Of a stretch of 64,000 nt of DNA, positions 1 to 10,969 are shown one piece after another. The first letter of the stretch is position 1; each line of letters opens with the position of its first letter. Where the stretch lies: the NCBI GenBank assembly GCA_025800205.1, contig JAOXSD010000032.1, positions 1 through 64,000 on the forward strand. The letters run 5' to 3'. A program made the position numbers and the translations under genes. Origin of the DNA: Silicimonas sp. Lineage in GTDB: Bacteria > Pseudomonadota > Alphaproteobacteria > Rhodobacterales > Rhodobacteraceae. The notes below the pieces were generated by a model, which made no database searches, was not told the DNA's origin, and saw only the letters and a list, made by a program, of their open reading frames with translations.

Positions 1-177
1 CGAGATGGTGATGCCGCGCGCCTTTTCTTCCGGTGCCGCGTCGATCTGGTCGTAATCCTTGAACTCGCCGAACTGCTTGGTGATCGCAGCGGTCAGCGTC
101 GTCTTGCCGTGGTCAACGTGGCCAATGGTGCCGATGTTGCAATGCGGCTTTGAACGGTCAAACTTTTCCTTCGCCAT
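1..177 (-). CDS. tuf: Elongation factor Tu, N-terminal part (continues beyond window start)
   Basis: Reverse strand from ATG at 177 reads [39 protein letters not shown]..., with the EF-Tu G1 motif GHVDHGKT. Confidence 0.97.
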   Translation of the reverse strand, partial: MAKEKFDRSKPHCNIGTIGHVDHGKTTLTAAITKQFGEFKDYDQIDAAPEEKARGITIS

Positions 178-246
178 GCCCTTAGTGCCTCTAACAGGGT
201 GAATATCCGGGGCGCATTTATGGCATTGGGGCCGGAAATTCAAGCG

Positions 247-882
247 TCAGTTGCTTGCGGCGCTTTCTTTGATGTCCCGGGCCGAGTTGGTGTCGATTTT
301 CGGCGCGTTCACCTGGGCGTCATAGGGCACCCGGACCTGGCCTTCGCGGGGCGCGAACCACTCAGGATTCTTCTTCAGCCAGTTTTCGATGGCCCGCGCC
401 GCACTGGCAGAGAGATTGTCCAATTGCGCCTCGGCAGAGCGCACATAGCCGGAGCCGATCACCGGCACCGCATTACGGAACCCCTCGCCTGCAAAGATGC
501 GTTCCGGCTTGTCGTTGAGCTTCTTCTGGGTGCGGTTGTCAAAGACGGTGACATCCAGGATCATCACCGATTGCGGCGCATAGACCACCGGGATACCGGG
601 CTGGGCAAGCACGATGCCGCCGACCACGATACCGAGGTGATAAAGCCCGTCACCATCATAGCGGCGCAGACGTTTCGCCACCGCATTCTGCACCGAAGTT
701 TCCAGTTGGGTCTCGGTAAAATCCCGTGAAAACGGGCCCTTGGTCACATTGTCGGCAATGGCGATATTGTGGCCAAGGCGAAACTGACCCAGCGGTTCGG
801 GGGGCTGGGTGAGGTCTTCTTCCTTGGTGGAACAGGCGGCGAGCAGCAAAAGACTCAACCCGAGAATCACGTTTCGCATCAC
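247..882 (-). CDS. Putative lipoprotein of unknown function
   Basis: 211-aa ORF with lipobox-like LLLAAC signal; between tuf and parC. Confidence 0.75.
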   Translation of the reverse strand: MMRNVILGLSLLLLAACSTKEEDLTQPPEPLGQFRLGHNIAIADNVTKGPFSRDFTETQLETSVQNAVAKRLRRYDGDGLYHLGIVVGGIVLAQPGIPVVYAPQSVMILDVTVFDNRTQKKLNDKPERIFAGEGFRNAVPVIGSGYVRSAEAQLDNLSASAARAIENWLKKNPEWFAPREGQVRVPYDAQVNAPKIDTNSARDIKESAASN

Positions 883-926
883 CCTGCCCTCTTGCCCGTT
901 TGCCCCGTTCTAGCGCGCCCGGGCGC

Positions 927-3230
927 TCAGGTGAACCGGTTGTTCTGGGGAAAGCCGCGCGGCGCCATCCGGCCGGCGGAAGCGCGCGCGCCCGTCCATT
1001 CCTCAAGATCGGTCACCGTGCGGGTGCGCCCGGCGGGATCGAGCCAGGTCAACCCGTCAGCCCGGGTGAAGGTGCGGGCATCGGACAGCCCGCCGTCCTT
1101 GTATTTCTGCAGCCGCACGCCCTTGCCGCGCGCCATTTCGTTCAGATCCGAAACCGGGAAAACCAGCATCTTGCGGTTTTCGCCCACCACCGCCACATGG
1201 TCGCCCTCGACCGGGGCACAGATGGCGGCTTTCACATCGCCGCGCACATTGAGCACCTGTTTGCCCGCGCGGGTCTGGGCGATCACATCCTCTTCGGCGA
1301 CAACGAACCCGTCGCCGGCCGTCGAGGCGACCAGACGTTTGGCGCCGGGGCGGTGGATCACCAGCGCCACGATCTCGGCCTCATTGGGCAGATCCACCAT
1401 CAAGCGCAGCGGCTCGCCCATGCCGCGTCCGCCGGGCAGATTGGAGGCGGAAATCGTGTAGAACCGCCCGTTGGTGCCGAAGACCAGCAGGCGATCCGTC
1501 GTCTCCGCATGGAAGATGAACCGCGGCCCGTCGCCATCCTTGAACTTCAACTCGCGATTGAGGTCGATATGGCCGGTCATCGCCCGGATCCAGCCCATGC
1601 GCGAACAGACCACGGTGATCGGCTCACGGTCGATCATCGCCTCGAGCGGCACCTCTTCGATCTCGACCGCTTCGGCGAACTGGGTGCGGCGCTCATCGCC
1701 GAAATCCTTCTTCACCTGACGCAGCTGGTCGGCGATGGTCTTCCACTGGCGACCCTCGTTTTCCAGCAGGTCTTCCAGATCGGCGCGTTCGGCGGTGAGT
1801 TCGTCAAATTCGCGCTTGAGTTCGAGTTCCTCAAGGCGGCGCAGACTGCGCAGACGCATGTTGAGGATCGCGTCGACCTGCACCTCGGTCAACTCGCCCT
1901 CGCCCGGCAGGGGCGTCTTGTAATCCTTGTCCGACAGCGCGCGCGGATGGTCCTTCGACCAATCCTCGCGCATCAGCGCCGCCTTGGGATCATCGTCATA
2001 GCGGATGATGTCGATCACACGGTCGAGGTTCAGAAAGGCGGTGATGAAGCCTTCCAGCACCTCCAACCGGTGGTCGATCTTGTCCATCCGGTATTTCGAG
2101 CGGCGCAGCAGCACGTCGCGGCGGTGGGCGAGGAAGGCGCGCAGCACCTCTTTCAGCGAGGCGACCTTGGGCGTGACCCCGTCGATCAGCACGTTCATGT
2201 TCAGGCTGAACCGGTTTTCCAGATCGGAATTGCGGTAGAGCATGTTCATGAGAACGTCGGGATCGACATTCTTGGAGCGCGGCTCCAGCACGATGCGGAT
2301 GTCTTCGGCGCTTTCGTCGCGCACATCGGCCAGGATCGGGACTTTCTTGGTCTGGATCGCCTCGGCGATTTTTTCGATCAGACGGCTTTTCTGCACCTGG
2401 AACGGGATCTCGGTGACCACGACCTGCCACTGGCCGCGCCCCAGATCCTCGACCTCCCATTTCGCCCGCACCCGGAAACCGCCGCGCCCGGTGCGATAGG
2501 CCTCGGCAATCGCCTCGGGCGGTTCGATGATCGTGCCGCCGGTGGGGAAATCGGGGCCTTTGACATAGTCGAACAGGGTCTCGTCGCGCACCCGCTCGGA
2601 ATTCTCGGCCTTGGCGAGATGAATGCAGGCGTCGCAAAGCTCGGTGATGTTGTGGGGCGGGATGTTCGTCGCCATGCCCACGGCGATGCCGCTGGCACCA
2701 TTGGCCAGAAGGTTCGGAAAGGCGGCGGGCAGGACGACGGGTTCTTCAAGACGGCCATCGTAATTGGCGCGGAAATCCACCGCGTTTTCATCGAGCCCCT
2801 GCAAGAGAGCCTCGGCAAAAACCGTCATCCGCGCTTCGGTGTAACGCGAGGCGGCCGGGTTGTCGCCGTCGATATTGCCGAAATTGCCCTGACCATCCAC
2901 CAGCGGGTAGCGGACGTTGAAATCCTGGGCGAGCCGCGCCATGGCGTCGTAGATCGCCCCGTCCCCATGGGGATGGAAATCCCCCATCGTGTCGCCGGAG
3001 ATCTTGGCCGATTTCAAAAAGCCGCCATTGGGCGAAAGCCGCAGGCGGTTCATCACATAGAGGATGCGCCGGTGCACCGGTTTGAGCCCGTCACGCACGT
3101 CGGGCAGCGCCCGGTGCATGATCGTCGAAAGCGCATAGGTCAGATACCTGTCGCCGATGGCGCGGCGCAGGGGTTCGGCCAGGTTGTTGCCCTCGATCTC
3201 GGGGTGGTCCGGGGTCTCGCTCATGGTCAT
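927..3230 (-). CDS. parC: DNA topoisomerase IV subunit A
   Basis: 767 aa; GyrA/ParC motifs [36 protein letters not shown] and AARYTEAR-like active-site region ([11 protein letters not shown]). Confidence 0.96.
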   Translation of the reverse strand: MTMSETPDHPEIEGNNLAEPLRRAIGDRYLTYALSTIMHRALPDVRDGLKPVHRRILYVMNRLRLSPNGGFLKSAKISGDTMGDFHPHGDGAIYDAMARLAQDFNVRYPLVDGQGNFGNIDGDNPAASRYTEARMTVFAEALLQGLDENAVDFRANYDGRLEEPVVLPAAFPNLLANGASGIAVGMATNIPPHNITELCDACIHLAKAENSERVRDETLFDYVKGPDFPTGGTIIEPPEAIAEAYRTGRGGFRVRAKWEVEDLGRGQWQVVVTEIPFQVQKSRLIEKIAEAIQTKKVPILADVRDESAEDIRIVLEPRSKNVDPDVLMNMLYRNSDLENRFSLNMNVLIDGVTPKVASLKEVLRAFLAHRRDVLLRRSKYRMDKIDHRLEVLEGFITAFLNLDRVIDIIRYDDDPKAALMREDWSKDHPRALSDKDYKTPLPGEGELTEVQVDAILNMRLRSLRRLEELELKREFDELTAERADLEDLLENEGRQWKTIADQLRQVKKDFGDERRTQFAEAVEIEEVPLEAMIDREPITVVCSRMGWIRAMTGHIDLNRELKFKDGDGPRFIFHAETTDRLLVFGTNGRFYTISASNLPGGRGMGEPLRLMVDLPNEAEIVALVIHRPGAKRLVASTAGDGFVVAEEDVIAQTRAGKQVLNVRGDVKAAICAPVEGDHVAVVGENRKMLVFPVSDLNEMARGKGVRLQKYKDGGLSDARTFTRADGLTWLDPAGRTRTVTDLEEWTGARASAGRMAPRGFPQNNRFT

Positions 3231-3383
3231 GTCTTAGACCCGCGACCGGCCGGGGTAAAGCCGTCATGCCGTTGCGACACTATGAGCGGATTTTCGCTAT
3301 TTTCCCCTTACATTCGCCCCCCGACTCAGAGAATAGAGAGCCCCTGCTCGTTTGGTATTCAGTGTCCCTTGGGGGGAAACAAA

Positions 3384-3893
3384 ATGTTGAGATTGTTGAA
3401 ATTTGTCGCGGTCACCCTGACCGCGCTCCTGCTGCTTTTGGAGACCTATGGCGACCCCGCGCGGCGTCCGGAGGTCAGCCGCGCCGCACCCGCCACATCG
3501 TCGCTGGCGGATTTCGCCGGGCTGGCCGAGCGGGTGGACGCGCGCGCACACGCGCCGCGCCCGTCCGAAGCCGAGGCGGTCGCCCTTGCGCTGGCCACCG
3601 GCCGGGCCGGGCGCGATGCCCGCGCCGCCCAGCCGAAGATCTGGCGCGGTGCCGTCGGCGCAGAGGCGGTGGTCGCTGCCACCCTGCCGCAGGATCTGTG
3701 GTATGTTTCGGGCAGCAAGGTGAACCTGCGTCAGGGGCCCGGATCGCGCAATGCGGTGGTGGCCCAGGTGACCCTGGGCACCGAGGCGCTGGTGATCGAC
3801 CAGCGCGGAAAATGGCTGCAGATCGAAACCACCGATGGCCGCACCACCGGCTGGATTTTCGGCAAGTATCTGGCGGATCAGAAGCCGGGCTGA
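3384..3893 (+). CDS. SH3-domain secreted protein
   Basis: Start at ATG 3384 inside a longer open frame; signal-like N-terminus, then bacterial SH3 motif VNLRQGPGSRNAVVAQVTLGTEALVIDQRGKWLQIETTDGRTTGWIFGKYL. Confidence 0.85.
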   Translation: MLRLLKFVAVTLTALLLLLETYGDPARRPEVSRAAPATSSLADFAGLAERVDARAHAPRPSEAEAVALALATGRAGRDARAAQPKIWRGAVGAEAVVAATLPQDLWYVSGSKVNLRQGPGSRNAVVAQVTLGTEALVIDQRGKWLQIETTDGRTTGWIFGKYLADQKPG

Positions 3894-3971
3894 GACCCGC
3901 GCGGGCGTTTTGTTGACAGCCGGTTCGGGGGGCTCCATGTGTCTGGAATTCCCCGAGCAGAAGGCGCACGC

Positions 3972-4811
3972 ATGTCCGACCCCCGCAAGACCATCCTGAT
4001 CACCGGCTGCTCCTCGGGCATTGGCTATGATGCGGCCCATGGGCTCGCAAAACACGGCTGGCGGGTCTTTGCGACCTGCCGCAAGCCCGAGGATTGCGCC
4101 CGGCTCGAAGGCGAGGGGCTGGAAAGCTTCGTTCTGGATTACGAGGATCAGGCGGGCATGGAAGCTGCCGTGGCCGAGGTGCTGTCCCGCACCGGCGGCA
4201 CGCTGGATGCAGTTTTCAACAATGGTGCTTACGGCTTTCCCGCCTTTGTCGAAGACGTGCCGGTGGCGGCAATGCGGGCGATTTTCGAGACGAATTTCTT
4301 TGGTCAGCACGAATTGACCCGCCTGTTGATGCCCACATTTCGGGCGCAGGGGCACGGGCGCATTCTGATGAATTCCTCGGTTCTCGGCTTTGCCGCCCTG
4401 CGCTGTCGCGCGCCCTACAATTCCACCAAATTCGCCATGGAAGGCTGGGCCGATACCTTCCGGCTGGAACTGCGCGGCAGCGACATCCATGTGGTGCTCA
4501 TCGAACCGGGGCCGATCACCAGCGACATCCGGCTGAAATCCCAGCCCCATTTCGAGAGATGGATCGATCCCGCGAAATCAGTCCACAAAGCGGCCTATGA
4601 AAAGGCGGTGATCCCGCGCCTTTACGCGGCAGGCGGCAAGCCCGACACGTTCGAATTGCCCGCCTCCGCCGTGACCCGACAGGTGATCCGCGCGCTCGAC
4701 GCCAAACGCCCGAAAGCGCGCTACCGGATCACCACGCCGACCAAGATGTTTGCCGCGCTCAAGCGCATTCTGCCCACAAGGGCGCTGGATAAGATCCTCG
4801 GCAGCGTCTAA
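3972..4811 (+). CDS. Short-chain dehydrogenase/reductase
   Basis: TGxxxGIG motif (ITGCSSGIGYDAA) and YNSTKFA active site. Confidence 0.9.
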   Translation: MSDPRKTILITGCSSGIGYDAAHGLAKHGWRVFATCRKPEDCARLEGEGLESFVLDYEDQAGMEAAVAEVLSRTGGTLDAVFNNGAYGFPAFVEDVPVAAMRAIFETNFFGQHELTRLLMPTFRAQGHGRILMNSSVLGFAALRCRAPYNSTKFAMEGWADTFRLELRGSDIHVVLIEPGPITSDIRLKSQPHFERWIDPAKSVHKAAYEKAVIPRLYAAGGKPDTFELPASAVTRQVIRALDAKRPKARYRITTPTKMFAALKRILPTRALDKILGSV

Positions 4812-4885
4812 ATCGCGCAGCCCGCACCCCCGCGCTTCGCTTTTGCCGGAAAAGGCCCTAGGTGGGGGACAGGAAGGGAAATCCC

Positions 4886-5092
4886 ATGCTGTTACAAGAC
4901 CCGTTGTTCCTCGTTGTTGCCGCCGCCGTGCTTCTGGTGCTGTTCATCCTGCTGACCGGGATCGGCGGCTTTGCCAAAGGCGGCGATTTCAACCGCAAAC
5001 ATGCCAACCGGATCATGCGCTATCGCATCTATGCGCAGGCGGTCGCCATCGCGCTGATTCTCGTTTTTGTCTACTTTCGCCGCGGAGGCTGA
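4886..5092 (+). CDS. Small twin-transmembrane (HIG1-like) inner-membrane protein
   Basis: About 68 aa with two hydrophobic helices and FNRKHANRIMRYRIYAQAVAI between them; start ATG 4886 preferred over GTG 4862. Confidence 0.7.
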   Translation: MLLQDPLFLVVAAAVLLVLFILLTGIGGFAKGGDFNRKHANRIMRYRIYAQAVAIALILVFVYFRRGG

Positions 5093-5093
5093 G

Positions 5094-5666
5094 ATGGTCG
5101 TTCTGAACAAGATTTACACGAAAACCGGCGATGCGGGCGAAACCGCGCTGGGCAATGGGGCGCGGGTCGCAAAACATGCGCTGCGGGTGACGGCCTATGG
5201 CACGGTGGACGAATTGAACGCGACCCTGGGTCTGGCGCGGCTCCATGCCGACGGCGAGGTGGATGCGGCGCTCTCGCGCATTCAGAACGACCTTTTCGAT
5301 CTGGGCGCCGATCTCTGCCGTCCCGACATGGCGATGGACAGCGAGGCGGGTTACCCGGTGCTGCGTATGTCTGAGGATCAGACCAAACGGCTGGAGGCCG
5401 AGATCGATGACATGATCGCGGAACTGGAGCCGCTCAGATCCTTCATCCTGCCCGCCGGATCGCCGCTGGCCAGCCATCTGCATCTGTCGCGCACGGTCGC
5501 GCGCCGGGCCGAACGGCTGGCGGTGGAACTGGCAACGGTGGAAGAGGTGAACCCGGCCGCGGTGACCTATCTCAACCGGCTGTCGGACTGGTTTTTCTGC
5601 GCGGCCCGCATCGCCAATGATGCAGGCCGGGCCGATGTTCTGTGGCAGCCGGGGGCCAATCGCTGA
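5094..5666 (+). CDS. PduO-type cob(I)yrinic acid a,c-diamide adenosyltransferase
   Basis: KIYTKTGDAGETALGNGARVAKHALRVTAYGTVDELNA... and LNRLSDWFFCAARIAN motifs. Confidence 0.92.
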   Translation: MVVLNKIYTKTGDAGETALGNGARVAKHALRVTAYGTVDELNATLGLARLHADGEVDAALSRIQNDLFDLGADLCRPDMAMDSEAGYPVLRMSEDQTKRLEAEIDDMIAELEPLRSFILPAGSPLASHLHLSRTVARRAERLAVELATVEEVNPAAVTYLNRLSDWFFCAARIANDAGRADVLWQPGANR

Positions 5667-5682
5667 CCCCGGCCTAAGCGCT

Positions 5683-5946
5683 TCAGGCGATCGCCTTCAC
5701 GCGCGCGGCCAGACGGGAGATTTTCCGCGAGGCGGTGTTCTTGTGGTAGATGCCTTTCGACACACCGCGCATCAGCTCGGGCTGGGCGGCTTTCAGAGCA
5801 GCGGTCGCGGCGTCCTTGTCGCCCGAATCAATCGCTTCTTCAACCTTGCGCAGGAAGGTGCGGATGCGCGAACGGCGGGCTTTGTTGACTTCGAGACGGC
5901 GGGCGTTCTGACGCGCGCGCTTCTTGGACTGGGGCGAATTTGCCAT
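5683..5946 (-). CDS. rpsT: 30S ribosomal protein S20
   Basis: [43 protein letters not shown]... typical bS20. Confidence 0.97.
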   Translation of the reverse strand: MANSPQSKKRARQNARRLEVNKARRSRIRTFLRKVEEAIDSGDKDAATAALKAAQPELMRGVSKGIYHKNTASRKISRLAARVKAIA

Positions 5947-6090
5947 GGTGGGGTCCCTTTTTCTGGGTCGTATCGGTTGAACGCGAAAGACCCACTCCGG
6001 CCTGATCGACCGGCGGACACATAGCCTAAGCGGGCTCCACGCGCATGTTCAGCGGGCGGGATAGACGATTCACGCCAGCTTGAAAAGCCC

Positions 6091-6867
6091 CTATTTGTCG
6101 CGGAATTGCGGTTCGCGCTTTTCCAGAAAGGCCGACATGCCTTCCTTCTGGTCTTCGGTGGCAAACAGCGCGTGGAACATGCGGCGTTCGAAGAGCACCC
6201 CTTCGCGCAGCGTGGTTTCATAGCTGCGATTGACCGATTCCTTGACAACCATGGTGGTCAGCATGGATTTTTCGGCGATTTTCTGGGCCGCCGCCTGGGC
6301 TTCTTCCATCAGCTTCTTGGCGGGCACGACGCGGCTGACGAGGCCGGAGCGTTCGGCCTCATCGGCATCCATGAAGCGACCGGTCAGGTTCATCTCCATC
6401 GCCTTCGACTTGCCCACGAAGCGGGTCAGACGCTGGGTGCCGCCAATGCCTGCGACCACGCCCAGGTTGATCTCGGGCTGGCCGAATTTGGCGGTGTCGG
6501 CGGCGAGGATGAAATCGCACATCATCGCCAACTCGCAGCCGCCGCCCAGCGCATAGCCAGCAACAGCGGCGATGATCGGCTTGCGGCAGCGCAGGATCGC
6601 CTCGGTCTCGCGGGTGAAAAGGTCTTCGTCAAAGACCTGCTGGAAGGATTTCTCCGACATTTCCTTGATGTCGGCGCCTGCCGCAAAGGCCTTGTCGGAC
6701 CCGGTGAGGATGATGCAGCGCACCTTGTCGTTTTCGGCGGCTTCCGTCACCGCCTGGCTGAGCTCCATCAGCAGCTCCCGGTTCAGCGCATTCAGCGCAT
6801 CGGGCCGGTTCAGGCGGATGGTGGTGACATGTTCTTCGGTCTCCACCGCGATCGTTTCATAGGCCAT
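6091..6867 (-). CDS. Enoyl-CoA hydratase
   Basis: Crotonase motifs [11 protein letters not shown] and [19 protein letters not shown]. Confidence 0.95.
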   Translation of the reverse strand: MAYETIAVETEEHVTTIRLNRPDALNALNRELLMELSQAVTEAAENDKVRCIILTGSDKAFAAGADIKEMSEKSFQQVFDEDLFTRETEAILRCRKPIIAAVAGYALGGGCELAMMCDFILAADTAKFGQPEINLGVVAGIGGTQRLTRFVGKSKAMEMNLTGRFMDADEAERSGLVSRVVPAKKLMEEAQAAAQKIAEKSMLTTMVVKESVNRSYETTLREGVLFERRMFHALFATEDQKEGMSAFLEKREPQFRDK

Positions 6868-6929
6868 TGGGCATCATCTCTGCATTTCGGTCAGCGCTAA
6901 GGGTTAGCAGCCCGGCGGGCGGGATCAAG

Positions 6930-7781
6930 CTATCTTTGGCAGAGCGGGCAGTAGAAACTGGACCGGCCCGACTGGACCACTCTGGAAATTTCTCCATTAC
7001 AATCAGGAGATTGACAGGGTTCGCCTTCCCGATCATAGACCCGGAACGCATGCTGGAAATAGCCCAGTTCGCCATCGGTCTGGCGGTAATCGCGCAGGCT
7101 GGAGCCGCCTGCTTCGATCGCTTCGCCCAACACATCGCGGATCAGCGGAACAAGGGAGGCAAGCCGGGTTTCGGAGATTCGCGCCGCCTGACGCAGGGGC
7201 GAAATGCCTGCGCGATAGAGCACCTCGCAAACATAGATATTGCCCAGACCGGCGACGATCTTCTGGTCCAGCAGGGCCGATTTGATCGGGGAGCGGCGGG
7301 GTTTCAGGGCGGCGACCAGATAGGCTTCGTTGAAGGCATTGCCGAAGGGCTCGGGCCCCAACACACGGATCAGCTTGTGGTCGTCAAGCCTGTCGGTGGG
7401 GATCAGATCCATGGCCCCGAAACGACGCGGATCGTTGAAGGTGACGCGGCCACCGTTGTCCAGATGGAAGACCACATGGTCGTGTTTTTCAGGTGCGGGG
7501 TGGTCATGATGGAACTGACCCAGCGGATCGCCGGAAATCAGGATCCGGCCCGACATGCCCAGATGGATCAGAAGCGTTTCGCCGCCCGAAAGATCGGCGA
7601 GGATGTATTTCGACCGCCGCCGAAGCGCGGTGATCGTATCGCCGGTCAGCCTTTGGGCCATGTTTTCGGGAAAGGGCCAGCGCAGATCGGGGCGGTTCAC
7701 CTCTGCGCGGGTGATGTTTGCCCCTTCCATCACCGGCAGAAGGCCCCGGCGGACGGTCTCGACCTCGGGCAGTTCAGGCAT
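6930..7781 (-). CDS. mutM: Formamidopyrimidine-DNA glycosylase
   Basis: N-terminal [13 protein letters not shown] and C-terminal zinc finger [27 protein letters not shown]. Confidence 0.97.
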   Translation of the reverse strand: MPELPEVETVRRGLLPVMEGANITRAEVNRPDLRWPFPENMAQRLTGDTITALRRRSKYILADLSGGETLLIHLGMSGRILISGDPLGQFHHDHPAPEKHDHVVFHLDNGGRVTFNDPRRFGAMDLIPTDRLDDHKLIRVLGPEPFGNAFNEAYLVAALKPRRSPIKSALLDQKIVAGLGNIYVCEVLYRAGISPLRQAARISETRLASLVPLIRDVLGEAIEAGGSSLRDYRQTDGELGYFQHAFRVYDREGEPCQSPDCNGEISRVVQSGRSSFYCPLCQR

Positions 7782-7926
7782 GGCACCCTGCGACGATTCT
7801 CCGCCTCGCCGCGCGATTTTCCTGCGCCCATATCACCTTGCGAGATGCCACCTGCCTTTGCCCTCTGTTCTTTGCCGCAACCGGGGTATAAGGCACGGCA
7901 CAGACCCGGAAGGAAAGCCCCGGAAG

Positions 7927-8685
7927 ATGACGATGAACGACGAGACCAGCAAAACCACCCATTTCGGCACCCGCGAGGTGCGTGAGGATGAAAAGGCCGG
8001 GCTGGTCCATGGGGTCTTTTCCTCGGTCGCCTCGCGCTATGACGTGATGAATGATGTCATGTCCATGGGCATTCACCGGCTCTGGAAAGACGCGATGATG
8101 GATTGGCTGGCGCCGCGCCCCGGTCAGCGGTTGCTGGATGTGGCGGGCGGCACGGGCGATGTTTCCTTCCGGTTTCTGAAGCGGGCCGGCGAGGCGTCGG
8201 CCGTGGTGCTCGACATGACCGAGGCGATGCTGGTCGAAGGGCGCAAGCGGGCCGAGGCGGAGGCTTTGTCGGACAGTCTCGACTGGGTGACGGGCGATGC
8301 GATGGCGCTGCCCCTGCCGGACAATTCTTTCGACGTCTACACGATTTCCTTCGGCATCCGGAATGTGACGCGGATCCCCGACGCTTTGTCGGAAGCCTAT
8401 CGGGTGCTGCGCCCGGGCGGGCGGTTGATGGTGCTGGAGTTTTCGCAACTGCCCAATGCGGGGCTGCAGAAGGCCTATGATCTTTATTCCTTCAATGTGA
8501 TCCCGCGCATGGGCCAGGCGATCGCCAATGATCGGGACAGCTATCAGTACCTGGTCGAATCGATCCGCAAGTTTCCCGATCAGGACACCTTTGCCTCGAT
8601 GATCCGCACGGCCGGATTCGAACAGGTGAAATATCGCAATCTTTCCATGGGGATCGCGGCGCTGCATTCGGGGTGGAAGCTCTAG
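7927..8685 (+). CDS. ubiE: Demethylmenaquinone/ubiquinone biosynthesis C-methyltransferase
   Basis: [42 protein letters not shown]. Confidence 0.96.
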   Translation: MTMNDETSKTTHFGTREVREDEKAGLVHGVFSSVASRYDVMNDVMSMGIHRLWKDAMMDWLAPRPGQRLLDVAGGTGDVSFRFLKRAGEASAVVLDMTEAMLVEGRKRAEAEALSDSLDWVTGDAMALPLPDNSFDVYTISFGIRNVTRIPDALSEAYRVLRPGGRLMVLEFSQLPNAGLQKAYDLYSFNVIPRMGQAIANDRDSYQYLVESIRKFPDQDTFASMIRTAGFEQVKYRNLSMGIAALHSGWKL

Positions 8686-10206
8686 GTGCGCGGCCCCCAC
8701 AACATTCTGCGCCTCATTCGCACGGGCGCTACTTTCGAACGCACCGGCGCCATGGGCGTGGTGCTCGAGGCGATGGAAGCGCCTGCTTCGCTGCGGTTGG
8801 CCGCGCGCATCCTGGGCTGGCCGTTCAAGTGGTTGGGATACAAGGGAGATCCGTCCCTGTCGCCTGCGCCGCGCGCCCTCACCGCCCTCGGGCCGGCCTA
8901 TATCAAGTTCGGTCAGATCCTGTCGACCCGGGCCGATGTGGTGGGCGCCGAACTGGCCAGCGAATTGCAGGTGCTCCAGGACAAGCTGCCGGCCTTTCCG
9001 ACATCAGAGGCCCGCGCCATGGTGGAGGCCGAAATCGGCCAGCCGGTGGAGGCGCTTTTTTCCGATTTCTCCGAACCGGTGGCGGCCGCGTCGATCGCCC
9101 AGGTGCACAAGGCCCATCTGGCCGAAACCGGCACGCCGGTGGCGGTGAAGGTGCTGCGCCCGAAGATCGAAGCCGCCTTTCGCCGGGACATCGACGCCTT
9201 CTATTTCGCTGCCCGGATGATCGAGGCGCTGTCGCCCGGATCGCGCCGGTTGCGTCCGATGGATGTGGTGGCCCATTTCGAAGGCGTGGTGATGGGCGAG
9301 CTGGATCTGCGGCTGGAAACCGCGGCAGGCGCCGAATTCGAAGCCAATACCCTTGAAGACGACGGGTTTCATGTGCCGAAACCGCGTTGGGATCTGTCCT
9401 CGCGCCGGGTGATGACGCTGGAATGGGCTGACGGGATTCCGCTTGGCGATCTGGCGGCGATTGACGCGGCGGGTCATGACCGGGTGCGGCTGGCGGAAAA
9501 GGTGCTGACCACCTTTCTCAGCCATGCGCTGCGCGATGGCTATTTCCACGCCGACATGCACCAGGGCAATCTGCAGGTGGCCGCCAATGGGGATCTGGTG
9601 GCGCTCGATTTCGGGATCATGGGGCGGATCGATGAATACACCCGCCGGGTTTATGCCGAGATCCTGATCGGGTTCATCCGCAAGGATTACCAAAGGGTGG
9701 CGGAGGTGCATTTCGAGGCCGGTTATGTGCCGGCCAATCAGGATGTCGATGAATTCGCCCGAGCGCTCAGGGCGGTGGGCGAGCCGATCTTCGGGATGGA
9801 TGCGAGCCAGATCTCCATGGCGCGGCTCTTGAGCTATCTTTTCGAAGTGACCGAGCGGTTCGGCATGGAAACCCGCACCGAGTTGATCCTGCTGCAGCGC
9901 ACCATGGTGGTGGTCGAAGGGGTGGCCCGGTCCCTTGATCCGCATATCAATATCTGGAGCACGGCGCGCCCGGTGGTGGAGGCCTATATCAAGGATTCCA
10001 TGGGGCCGAAGGCCATGCTGCGCGATCTGGTGCGCACCGCCCAGGTGCTGAGCCGGTTCGGCCCGCGCTTTCCGCAGATGGCGGAGGATTTCCTGATCCG
10101 TCAGACCACCCGGCCCGATCCGGTGCCGCGATCGAACCGTTGGGTTCACTGGGGGGCTCTGGCGGCCATGGGCGCCCTGGGGCTGGTCATCGGGTTGATG
10201 CTCTGA
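8686..10206 (+). CDS. ubiB: ABC1/ADCK-family ubiquinone biosynthesis protein UbiB (GTG start)
   Basis: LGPAYIKFGQILSTRADVVG, PVAAASIAQVHKA, FHADMHQGNL. Confidence 0.95.
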   Translation: MRGPHNILRLIRTGATFERTGAMGVVLEAMEAPASLRLAARILGWPFKWLGYKGDPSLSPAPRALTALGPAYIKFGQILSTRADVVGAELASELQVLQDKLPAFPTSEARAMVEAEIGQPVEALFSDFSEPVAAASIAQVHKAHLAETGTPVAVKVLRPKIEAAFRRDIDAFYFAARMIEALSPGSRRLRPMDVVAHFEGVVMGELDLRLETAAGAEFEANTLEDDGFHVPKPRWDLSSRRVMTLEWADGIPLGDLAAIDAAGHDRVRLAEKVLTTFLSHALRDGYFHADMHQGNLQVAANGDLVALDFGIMGRIDEYTRRVYAEILIGFIRKDYQRVAEVHFEAGYVPANQDVDEFARALRAVGEPIFGMDASQISMARLLSYLFEVTERFGMETRTELILLQRTMVVVEGVARSLDPHINIWSTARPVVEAYIKDSMGPKAMLRDLVRTAQVLSRFGPRFPQMAEDFLIRQTTRPDPVPRSNRWVHWGALAAMGALGLVIGLML

Positions 10207-10239
10207 ACAGGGCCGCTGTCCCGGCAGGGCCGCGACCGA

Positions 10240-10959
10240 TCAGAGCGGATCGACCGGATCGCGCAGGGCGGTGATATCGTCAGAGGGGATCTTGGTGCCA
10301 CCGGCCATGACAAGTTCGACCCCGTTGGGGCCCTGCCGCGCTTCGGTGATGCGGGCGTAATGGGGCACCGCCTCGGTGGCGACCACCTCACCACGGCTGG
10401 AACTGGCCAGTTCCAGCGTATAATTGCCCGCAGGCAGCGGCGTGCCGGATTTGCCGATGCCGGCCCATTGGATCACCTCCTGATCGAGCGGCACCGCTTC
10501 GCGGGCCACTTCGGCGCCAAAGGCATCCTTGACGATCAACTCGGCCCCATCGGCGCCGGGAGCGGGGTTGAGGGCAAGATCGACCGGAGTGCCGTCGAAC
10601 GCCACGGGGGCCGTGACCCGCGCATCCATCCCGACCCAGCCGGCCAGCTGGGCGAGACCGGTGCCGCCAAAGCCGCTGGCCATCTGTTCCAGCAGATCAT
10701 TGGTGCGCACCTGCTGTTCCACGCCCGAGAACGTGGCGAGCTGGACCGCGAAATCCTCCGATTCGATGGGATTGAGCGGATCCTGATTCTCCATCTGGGT
10801 GGTCAGCATCAAAAGAAACGTCTCGAAATCCGAGCTCAGCGCCTTGGCAGAGCTGGCCGCCTGGCCTTCCTCGGCCTGTTTGGCCGCCGCCTGCGCCTGC
10901 TGTTGTTGCGTCTGCTGCTGAGCTTGGGCCTGGGGGGCCGGGCTTTGGGTCAATTGCAT
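10240..10959 (-). CDS. flgD: Flagellar hook assembly protein FlgD
   Basis: FETFLLMLTTQMENQDPLNPIESEDFAVQLATFSGVEQQVRTNDLL, typical FlgD N-terminus. Confidence 0.93.
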   Translation of the reverse strand: MQLTQSPAPQAQAQQQTQQQQAQAAAKQAEEGQAASSAKALSSDFETFLLMLTTQMENQDPLNPIESEDFAVQLATFSGVEQQVRTNDLLEQMASGFGGTGLAQLAGWVGMDARVTAPVAFDGTPVDLALNPAPGADGAELIVKDAFGAEVAREAVPLDQEVIQWAGIGKSGTPLPAGNYTLELASSSRGEVVATEAVPHYARITEARQGPNGVELVMAGGTKIPSDDITALRDPVDPL

Positions 10960-10969
10960 GGAATTCTTC

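Noticed and set aside
900-3383. Long plus-strand open frame antisense to parC preceding the SH3 gene
   Set aside because: It is the mirror of parC; only the part from ATG 3384 looks like a protein.
3297-4550. 417-aa minus-strand ORF across SH3 and SDR genes
   Set aside because: Spans two well-supported plus-strand genes with no domain signal.
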